Shown: in pieces, positions 4,888-9,982 of the stretch
Numbering within the stretch: position 1 is the stretch's first letter
How the letters are laid out: every line of letters begins with the position of its first letter
Source: Desulfobacteraceae bacterium
GTDB taxonomy: Bacteria; Desulfobacterota; Desulfobulbia; Desulfobulbales; Desulfobulbaceae
Length of the DNA stretch: 9,982 nucleotides
Assembly (NCBI GenBank): GCA_022837185.1
Contig: JALHJD010000089.1
Span: 1 to 9,982 of the forward strand
Reading direction: 5' to 3'
The notes under the pieces: model-generated
What the model was told of the DNA's origin: nothing
Databases searched by the model: none
What the model saw: the letters and a program-made list of their open reading frames with translations, nothing else
Position numbers and translations under genes: made by a program

Positions 4888-6600
4888 TTACCTGAGGTAA
4901 CCTTGCTCTTCAAGATACAGCAGAATTTCCTGGACGGCCTCGGCCGGTGTCAAGTTGGTGGTGTCGATGGTCAGTTCGGGATTGGTCGGGGGTACATAGG
5001 GATCGGACACGCCGGTGACTCCCTTGATTTTCCCTGCCCTGGCCTTGGCGTACAGCCCCTTGCGATCGCGTTGTTCGCAAACTTCGATGGGGGTTGAAAC
5101 ATACACTTCGATATATCCGCCGTAACGGCTGATCAGCTCCCGGTTGGCCTGCCTGGATTCCTCATACGGTGCAATCGGAGCGCACAGGGCGATGCCGCCG
5201 TTTTTCGTAATCTCGCTGGCAACAAAACCGATTCTGGTCACGTTCAGATTGCGGTGCTCCCTGGAATAGGTCAGCTCCGATGACAGATTCTTGCGGACGA
5301 TATCGCCGTCCAGCAAGGTCACCGGGCGATCCCGCATTTCCATGAACTTAACCATCAGGACCCGGGCTATGGTTGACTTGCCGGAGCCCGACAGGCCGGT
5401 GAGGAAAATTGTGAAGCCCTGTTTTGACCGGGGCGGAAAGGACTTGCGGAGCTCGGCGACCACTTCGGGATAGGAAAACCATTCGGGAATATCGAGATTC
5501 CATTCCAGACGGTGCCGGAGTTCCCTGGAGGAAATATCCTTTACGGCCTGTCCGTTGACGTCCTTGAGAAAGACATAGCGGGCCTTGTCTTCGAGATAAC
5601 CCATCCGTTCCTGGGGGATCATCTCGATGCCCGTATCGGCGCTGTATTTCGCAACCAACTCCTGGGCGGCGTGGCGAGGATAAAACAGATCCATGGATGT
5701 CCCGGCAAATGGATCGCCATGGTCGTCGGCAACCATGAAGTGGCTGCAGCCAAAATTTTTGCGGATTATGGCGTGCCAGAGCGCTTCACGGGGCCCGGCC
5801 CACCGTTCGGCCAGGGGAGTCAGGCCGAGCATGATCATGTTCTTGGGGAATTTATTGACAAATGCCAGATAACAACGGACATGGGTGTAGTGGTCAAGAC
5901 TTCCGGGAGATTCCAGCCCCACCACCGGATGGAGGAAGATACTCGCCCCGATCTCCCTGGCCGCGGCCAGGACCATTTCCCGATGCGCGCAATGCAGATA
6001 TTCCTCGGTGTGGAAACCGAGAACGCGGCGCCAGCCGTACTGGGTGAAACGTCGATGCGTCTCGGACGGCGTCAGACGCAGATCCCGGAAATCATGGTGT
6101 AACGGCAGGCTGATTCCCTCGACCGGACCTCCCACGTACCATCCGTGCACCTGGTTCATCAACTGCTGTACGCCGGGATGAACTGACGGATTGTCCGTGC
6201 CGTAGACCAGCGCGGCCTCCTTCCCCTTGTCCGGCTGCCAGACTTGCTGAACGGTCATGACGGCGAGCAGAAAGCCCTCCTGATCATTGAGGGCCAGCTT
6301 CTGGCCGGGCTGCAGGGTGGCTGCAACCTCTTCGCGGACATCGAGACAGATGGGCAGGGACCAGACGGTTCCGTCTGCAAGCCGGATGTTCTCTACGACG
6401 CTTTCGTAATCCTCCCTGGACATATATCCGGTCAACGGATACAGGGCCCGGTTGAGCAGCAGTTCCAGATCGGCTATCTGCCTGGCATTTAAATCCAGGG
6501 AGTGAAGGTCCAGTGATTCCTTTCGCAGACCCTCGGCCCGACGGAAATGAACCATGAGGCTTTCGGAGTATTCTCCATTCCGTTCATACATGGACCGCAT
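4888..6600 (-). CDS. ATP sulfurylase/APS kinase fusion with degenerate sulfurylase active site
   Basis: The layout is that of bacterial bifunctional sulfate adenylyltransferase/adenylylsulfate kinase: sulfurylase (about 1-390) then APS kinase (about 393-570), 570 residues in all. The kinase half looks functional: P-loop GLSGSGKST (402-410), LDGDIVR (430-436), R450/N453/R456, IAPY (476-479), KGLYAKA (514-520). The sulfurylase half keeps its framework (HPVVG, AGPREALWHAIIRKN, IPEWFSYPEV) but not its catalytic motifs. FQTRNPxHxxH is replaced by FHTEEYLHCAH (196-206), leaving only the two His. VGRDHAG is replaced by VADDHGD (290-296), and SGTELR by SSRELR (357-362). I therefore infer PAPS synthesis from APS is kept while ATP plus sulfate chemistry is lost or changed. 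ATG 6600 was chosen for length and because the TTG at 6633 lies in a hairpin loop; ATG 6591 is an alternative. Confidence 0.88.
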   Translation of the reverse strand: MRSMYERNGEYSESLMVHFRRAEGLRKESLDLHSLDLNARQIADLELLLNRALYPLTGYMSREDYESVVENIRLADGTVWSLPICLDVREEVAATLQPGQKLALNDQEGFLLAVMTVQQVWQPDKGKEAALVYGTDNPSVHPGVQQLMNQVHGWYVGGPVEGISLPLHHDFRDLRLTPSETHRRFTQYGWRRVLGFHTEEYLHCAHREMVLAAAREIGASIFLHPVVGLESPGSLDHYTHVRCYLAFVNKFPKNMIMLGLTPLAERWAGPREALWHAIIRKNFGCSHFMVADDHGDPFAGTSMDLFYPRHAAQELVAKYSADTGIEMIPQERMGYLEDKARYVFLKDVNGQAVKDISSRELRHRLEWNLDIPEWFSYPEVVAELRKSFPPRSKQGFTIFLTGLSGSGKSTIARVLMVKFMEMRDRPVTLLDGDIVRKNLSSELTYSREHRNLNVTRIGFVASEITKNGGIALCAPIAPYEESRQANRELISRYGGYIEVYVSTPIEVCEQRDRKGLYAKARAGKIKGVTGVSDPYVPPTNPELTIDTTNLTPAEAVQEILLYLEEQGYLR

Positions 6601-6611
6601 GATAAATGCAA

Positions 6612-6645
6612 CGCGCGACCGGCGCAACTGCAAACCGGTCGTGCG
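6612..6645 (-). promoter_or_regulatory. Stem-loop in the leader of the sulfurylase/kinase gene
   Basis: An 11-bp stem (6612-6622 with 6635-6645, one G-U wobble) encloses a 12-nt loop and ends 11 bases before ATG 6600. On the minus strand a T7 run precedes rather than follows it, so it is not a terminator for the ComEA-like gene. It would sit over the ribosome-binding region and may affect translation or mRNA processing. Confidence 0.5.
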
Positions 6646-6658
6646 CGCAAAAAAACAA

Positions 6659-6913
6659 CTACTTCCCTACCTCGACCTGGGCGCTGATCTTTTCATAAAC
6701 CTTTGAGCCGATGCCCTTGACCTGCATCAGGTCCTCCGCCGTTTTGAAGTTCCCGTTTTCCTCGCGGTACTTGACAATCGCTTCCGCTTTGGACTGACCG
6801 ATGCCCGGCAGGGACTGCAGCTCTTCCACCCCGGCGGTGTTGATGTTCACTCCCGCATAGGCAGCGACGGCCAGCAGCAGAACCAGAACCAGCGACATAA
6901 AATACTTTTTCAT
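6659..6913 (-). CDS. Secreted ComEA-like helix-hairpin-helix protein
   Basis: This is an 84-residue exported protein. A signal peptide (1-20, MKK then LVLVLLLAVAAYA, cleavage after AYA) is followed by one ComEA-type unit, VNINTAGVEELQSLPGIGQSKAEAIV. It holds two hairpins, LPGIG (35-39) and VKGIG (65-69), which in this family bind DNA backbone without sequence specificity. ComEA proteins bind incoming DNA outside the inner membrane or in the periplasm during natural transformation; many bacteria also carry such short stand-alone versions of unproven role. The start ATG 6913 has a strong ribosome-binding site (GGAGGA, 6918-6923). It is the first gene after a good promoter, and the sulfurylase/kinase fusion follows on the same strand, about 58 bp after the stop. 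Confidence 0.88.
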   Translation of the reverse strand: MKKYFMSLVLVLLLAVAAYAGVNINTAGVEELQSLPGIGQSKAEAIVKYREENGNFKTAEDLMQVKGIGSKVYEKISAQVEVGK

Positions 6914-6917
6914 GGTC

Positions 6918-6923
6918 TCCTCC
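6918..6923 (-). promoter_or_regulatory. Ribosome binding site of the ComEA-like gene
   Basis: On the minus strand GGAGGA stands 4 bases before ATG 6913. It is the strongest Shine-Dalgarno match in the window and fixes the start. Confidence 0.8.
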
Positions 6924-6924
6924 G

Positions 6925-6959
6925 ATGTTCATTTGTTTGATATTGATACATTTGAACAT
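6925..6959 (-). promoter_or_regulatory. Inverted repeat between promoter and start of the ComEA-like gene
   Basis: ATGTTCA (6925-6931) and TGAACAT (6953-6959) form a perfect 7-bp inverted repeat separated by 21 bp. It covers the likely transcription start and leader, ending next to the ribosome-binding site and starting next to the -10 box. It could be an operator bound by a dimeric regulator or a leader stem-loop. Confidence 0.4.
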
Positions 6960-6960
6960 G

Positions 6961-6990
6961 AATATACAGACATCAATCATTCCCTGTCAA
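6961..6990 (-). promoter_or_regulatory. Sigma-70-type promoter for the ComEA-like gene
   Basis: On the minus strand a perfect -35 TTGACA (6990-6985), an 18-bp spacer and -10 TATATT (6966-6961) are seen, with an AT-rich, T-run stretch just upstream of the -35 box that may act as an UP element. Transcription should begin near 6953, giving a leader of about 40 nt. Confidence 0.75.
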
Positions 6991-7071
6991 TAAAAAAAAT
7001 TCACTGCGCTCTTCAGGATAGTGCGAGAGGGAGGGGATTAACGATTATCGCCAAGCTGTCGGGTTTTGGTC

Positions 7072-7094
7072 GGCAGGCGTGGAAGACGCCTGTC
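7072..7094. repeat. Perfect hairpin in the gap between the lipoprotein and ComEA-like genes
   Basis: GGCAGGCGT and ACGCCTGTC pair over 9 bases (one G-T) around the loop GGAAG. TGTCGGG occurs on both sides (about 7057 and 7097). There is no T-run on either side, so it is not a simple terminator; it looks like a REP-type palindrome. Confidence 0.5.
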
Positions 7095-7128
7095 CGTTGT
7101 CGGGGAAAGACGGAGAACACCGAATCGT

Positions 7129-7155
7129 AAAAAAACCGTTCGGCCGCGGGACGGT
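7129..7155 (-). terminator. Rho-independent terminator after the LolB-like gene
   Basis: On the minus strand ACCGT (7155-7151) pairs with ACGGT (7139-7135) around an 11-nt GC-rich loop, followed by a run of seven T. It starts 3 bases after the stop codon of the LolB-like gene. The stem is short, so efficiency is uncertain, but its placement at the end of an overlapping gene cluster supports it. Confidence 0.6.
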
Positions 7156-7158
7156 CCC

Positions 7159-7974
7159 TCACTCCACCTCAGTGACCGTGTAGTGATCCGGCAGATCCAG
7201 TTGAAATATCCCAGGAGAAAAGATGGAATCATGAAAAATCCGGTCAAAACGGATGGTCAGGGTTCCGGTAATCGATTTGCCTTCCACCACCAGTTCCCGG
7301 GGCACGGGACATTGTTCATCCCCGTTGTCGTACCGTGAATAGCGAACATCGAGCACAACGGCGCCATTGTCGTGGTTTTTCAGGATGTGACGGTGAATGA
7401 CCCCTTCGGCAGGATCAAATCCTATCTCATGCCGCAAGCCGTCACTCGTTTCCGACAGCAGCCAGACCAGCGCGGGATCATCCATGTCCCCGTGAACATC
7501 GGTGATCCTCACGTCCTGGTCCGACAACCTGCCGCGCAGCCAGGGGATAATATCTTCAACATAGATGCCGGCGGGAACAAATTCATTCCAGAAGGAGGAA
7601 TCGACGGGGCCAATCACCGCCTCGGCATTGCGGTTGTCCACCATGGTAAAGGTCGAGCCGTCGGTCACCACGACGGCCAGGGATCTTCCCAGGGGGTCAA
7701 CGGCGGCGTAGCGGAGATACGAGGGAGGCAGGGCCTGGAGCATGCCCGGGACCTTCTCGGTTTTGCCGAGGAGCCGCATTTCCAGGGTCACATCAGCGTC
7801 GAGTGCTCCGTTGCAGCGGTTCTGCATGAACCGGTCAAACAGAGTCAGGGCCTTCTCCCTCTCCGATACCGTCAGGTGACGGGTCCGGGGCAGCTTGCCG
7901 GCGCAGCCCGAGATGACCAGACAACAGACAAGCAGCACCAGGACAAATCGCCGGGTCCAGGGATGATTTATCAC
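7159..7974 (-). CDS. LolB-like outer-membrane lipoprotein
   Basis: This is a 271-residue predicted lipoprotein. Signal peptide TRRFVLVLLVCCLVISGC ends in the lipobox ISGC, with lipidated Cys24. The mature part shows a LolA/LolB-like beta pattern: LRYAAVDPLGRSLAVVVTDGSTFTMVD (about 87-113, compare the NPLG strand pair of LolB), a central WLRGRL segment, and a C-terminal PRELVVEGKSITGTLTIRFD strand pair. LolB accepts lipoproteins from LolA and inserts them in the outer membrane; DUF4292-type proteins share this fold. Start GTG 7974 overlaps the TPR gene stop (GTGA), which fixes it; a longer frame to 8127 would overlap that gene heavily and lacks the N-terminal signal. In Pseudomonas a TPR lipoprotein gene also directly precedes lolB, which supports the call. 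It is the last gene before a terminator. Confidence 0.62.
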   Translation of the reverse strand: MINHPWTRRFVLVLLVCCLVISGCAGKLPRTRHLTVSEREKALTLFDRFMQNRCNGALDADVTLEMRLLGKTEKVPGMLQALPPSYLRYAAVDPLGRSLAVVVTDGSTFTMVDNRNAEAVIGPVDSSFWNEFVPAGIYVEDIIPWLRGRLSDQDVRITDVHGDMDDPALVWLLSETSDGLRHEIGFDPAEGVIHRHILKNHDNGAVVLDVRYSRYDNGDEQCPVPRELVVEGKSITGTLTIRFDRIFHDSIFSPGIFQLDLPDHYTVTEVE

Positions 7975-9725
7975 TTCCGTTCCCGGTTCTCGAGAAGGTT
8001 GACCTTTTCTTGAAGGGCCTTTCCGGCCTTGGAATCTCCGTTGAACAGGCCGATCGCTTTTCGATAGGTTTCCAGGGCATCCTCCTCGCGGTCCAGCGCC
8101 AGATAGACGTCTCCCAGATGTTCCCATATAGTGGGGTCGTCCGGTGAAAGCTGGACGGCTTCCTGCAGAACCTCCAGTGCTTCCTGGTTGCGTCCGAGGC
8201 GATAATACACCCAGCCGAGACTGTCCAGAATATAGCCGTTGTCGGGTTTGAGCTGTACGGCCCGCTCAATGTATTCCAGCGCCTTGTCGAGGTTGATGCT
8301 TTTGTCGGCCCAGGTGTAGCCGACATAGTTCAGGGCCTCTCCATGTTCGGGTTGACGCCTGATCAGTTCCTCCATGATGGAAATAGCCTCATCGCGTCTG
8401 CCCGCGGTATCGAGAAAAATACCGTATTCATACAGCAGGTCTTCGTTTTCGGGAAAAGCCAGCAGGGCGCGGTCAAACGTCCGGCGGCCGAGATCGGTCT
8501 GATCCTGCAACTGATAGAGCGCCGCCAGCATGACATACATATCCGGGCTGCGGGTTTCCGCGTCCTGGACGGCCTTCTCCAGAAGCTCCACCGCCTGCTC
8601 GGGCCGTTCGAGGAAACGGAGGATGCGGACCTGCAGAATCACGGAGTTTTCATATTCCTCGGCATCCCGGGGTATCATCCGCAGCTCTGTCAACGCCTGT
8701 TCGTACTGCTCCTTCTGCGTGAGGATGACAGCCAGCAGGTAGCGGGCATCGGTGGAGTTCTCCTTCAGCAGGAACCCGCGCAGGATGTCGATGGCCTGAT
8801 CAAATTTTTCCAGCCTGGCATAAAGCCGGGCCATGGAGATATCCACGCCGGCCGGATCAGCCGACCTTTCCTTGAACCTGTTCAATTCGGCCAGGGCTTC
8901 GTCCTCCCGTTCCGCAACCAACAGAAAGTTGACCAGGCCGAGAATCACTCGTTCATTGCCCGGATCGACCCGCAGTATCTCGCGGTAGATGTCGATCAGC
9001 TCATCGTATTTTTCCTGCAGCCGGTAGACATCGCTTTTTTCCAGCAGCAGGTCGGTGGACCAGCTCAGCGCCAACGCCCTGTCATACTGGTCCAGGGCCC
9101 GGTCATACTCCTTGATGCTCAGATAAATCCGGGCCAGCAGGACACGGGCGGGATAGGAATCCGGGTTGACCGACAAAACCTGCTGCAGGGCTTTTTCCGC
9201 TTCTCCCAGGTTGCCCTGGTTAAGGTACAGTTCGCTCAGGAGCATCAGGGACCCGATTTCCTCCGGATCCTGCTGATGGATGGTTCTGTACTGTTCCGCC
9301 GCATCCTGGTTCCGGTTCAGGGCAATATAGACCCTGGCAAGGAGCATTCTGACTCCCGCCGCCAGGGGTTTCTTTTCCAGATATTCCTGCAGGATGGAAA
9401 CGGCATCATCACCCCTGCCCATGCGCAGCAGAATAACCGGGATTTTGCGAATGATGTAATCGGCGTTGGGATCGCAGATCAGGGCTTTCTCGTACGCTTC
9501 CAGCGCCTCGGGGAACTGCATGGCCAGTTCGGCCTGCCGGCCCCAGAGGAAATAGAAATAGGCGCATCCGTAATCCGGCTCTTCGACCGGGGCTTCGACT
9601 GCGGCCTCCACTGCGTTTCCGCCGGGGTCTGCCGTTACCGCCAGGTTGCCGGGCTGGCAACCCGTAACACCTGCATGCAACAGGAACAGCACCACCAATC
9701 CGAATATTGCGGGCAAACCTTTCAT
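7971..9725 (-). CDS. TPR-rich outer-membrane lipoprotein, LbcA-like
   Basis: This is a 584-residue lipoprotein. A signal peptide runs to lipobox VTGC (Cys23), followed by a short Ala/Pro/Glu linker (about 30-52) and then TPR-type helical repeats from about residue 55 to 575. The C-terminal block (NYVGYTWAD, DNGYILDSLGWVYYRLGR, DDPTIWEHLGDVYLALDR) is the most conserved part of a proteobacterial family that includes Pseudomonas aeruginosa LbcA (PA4667). LbcA scaffolds the CtpA protease that degrades peptidoglycan hydrolases. No protease gene is seen here, so that role is inference. ATG 9725 overlaps the thymidylate kinase stop by ATGA and is preferred over the in-frame TTG 9737. The stop overlaps the LolB-like start by GTGA, so the three genes form one tightly coupled unit. 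Confidence 0.85.
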   Translation of the reverse strand: MKGLPAIFGLVVLFLLHAGVTGCQPGNLAVTADPGGNAVEAAVEAPVEEPDYGCAYFYFLWGRQAELAMQFPEALEAYEKALICDPNADYIIRKIPVILLRMGRGDDAVSILQEYLEKKPLAAGVRMLLARVYIALNRNQDAAEQYRTIHQQDPEEIGSLMLLSELYLNQGNLGEAEKALQQVLSVNPDSYPARVLLARIYLSIKEYDRALDQYDRALALSWSTDLLLEKSDVYRLQEKYDELIDIYREILRVDPGNERVILGLVNFLLVAEREDEALAELNRFKERSADPAGVDISMARLYARLEKFDQAIDILRGFLLKENSTDARYLLAVILTQKEQYEQALTELRMIPRDAEEYENSVILQVRILRFLERPEQAVELLEKAVQDAETRSPDMYVMLAALYQLQDQTDLGRRTFDRALLAFPENEDLLYEYGIFLDTAGRRDEAISIMEELIRRQPEHGEALNYVGYTWADKSINLDKALEYIERAVQLKPDNGYILDSLGWVYYRLGRNQEALEVLQEAVQLSPDDPTIWEHLGDVYLALDREEDALETYRKAIGLFNGDSKAGKALQEKVNLLENRERK

Positions 9726-9982
9726 GCGGGCAGACAAGAGTATTGTTTTTCCTGCAGCAGAGAATCCACCGTTTTCCTTATTTCCAGGGCAACGGCTTCC
9801 AGCGGGGCATCGGCGGTTATTCTCCTGATGGATGGGTCATCGAAGGATTCAAACAGTCCGGCAACGCGCCGCAGCTGGTCCTCCTGTTCAAAGTCGTTCA
9901 ATTGATCGCCTCTCGACTCCCTGATCCTGATCAGGCTGATTTCCGGGGGCATGGTCAACACGATGACCAGATCGGGCCGGGG
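9722..9982 (-). CDS. tmk: Thymidylate kinase, C-terminal part (gene runs off the window)
   Basis: The visible 86 residues match the end of bacterial dTMP kinase, which phosphorylates dTMP to dTDP. PRPDLVIVLTMPPEISLIRI corresponds to the family's PDL-strand and the nucleotide-binding helix after it. RESRGDQLNDFEQEDQLRRV corresponds to the lid region (RxxRG...FE). RITADAPLEAVALEI corresponds to the closing DA...V motif. The P-loop and catalytic N-terminus lie beyond position 9982, so the enzyme cannot be fully confirmed; another P-loop nucleotide kinase is possible. Its stop overlaps the start of the TPR lipoprotein gene, and the promoter of this gene cluster must lie outside the window. Confidence 0.72.
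   Translation of the reverse strand, partial: PRPDLVIVLTMPPEISLIRIRESRGDQLNDFEQEDQLRRVAGLFESFDDPSIRRITADAPLEAVALEIRKTVDSLLQEKQYSCLPA

Noticed and set aside
476..6600. Ala in place of Ser in the kinase IAPY motif as a sign of a dead kinase
   Set aside because: As I recall, fused bacterial SAT/APS kinases commonly read APIAPY at this place, so it is a family feature and not a defect specific to this protein (residue 477, codon within 4888-6600).
6601..6633. TTG 6633 as start of the sulfurylase/kinase fusion
   Set aside because: It lies in the loop of a hairpin, lacks a ribosome-binding site, and adds 11 residues beyond the usual family length; ATG 6600 fits better.
6612..6645. Terminator of the ComEA-like gene
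   Set aside because: On the coding strand the T-run comes before the hairpin, not after it; on the other strand an A-run follows.
8343..9905. Long open frame on the plus strand (520 codons)
   Set aside because: It is antisense to the TPR lipoprotein gene, whose translation has a lipobox and clear TPR pattern; the plus-strand frame shows no domain and exists because of GC-rich codon bias.

Overview
The window is a dense, roughly 55-60% GC bacterial chromosome segment with nine protein genes. Seven are core housekeeping or envelope genes: rsmI, a suhB-type phosphatase, pyrF, a ComEA-like protein, a TPR outer-membrane lipoprotein, a LolB-like lipoprotein and the 3' end of a thymidylate kinase gene. 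The style (short heptamer repeats between genes, a fused ATP sulfurylase/APS kinase, frequent 4-bp gene overlaps) suggests a Desulfobacterota (deltaproteobacterial) genome. That placement is inference from gene style, not from a marker gene.

Left half, plus strand: a gene-free leader (1-368) holds a composite repeat and a polypyrimidine tract. Then come rsmI (16S rRNA 2'-O-methyltransferase), an HD-superfamily hydrolase, an inositol-monophosphatase-family protein and an EamA/DMT permease. The last two overlap by ATGA and are probably translationally coupled. The permease converges on pyrF.

Right half, minus strand, read right to left: thymidylate kinase (cut by the window edge), a TPR lipoprotein resembling Pseudomonas LbcA, and a LolB-like lipoprotein. 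These overlap by ATGA and GTGA and end at a terminator near 7129-7155. A strong sigma-70-like promoter (6961-6990) then drives a ComEA-like secreted helix-hairpin-helix protein. A 570-aa ATP sulfurylase/APS kinase fusion and pyrF follow on the same strand.

The most notable observation is in the fusion protein. Its kinase half is intact, but the ATP sulfurylase half has lost the signature catalytic motifs (QTRN became HTEE, GRDHA became ADDHG, SGT became SSR) while the surrounding fold sequence is well kept. It looks like a pseudo-enzyme or a repurposed domain.

The second is a family of small composite elements: hairpin, tandem AGTCGGC heptamers, hairpin. Four copies are seen. Three sit directly on or just after a stop codon, in the sense direction of that gene; one even encodes the last residues of the permease. 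The fourth lies at the window edge, so its upstream gene is not visible.
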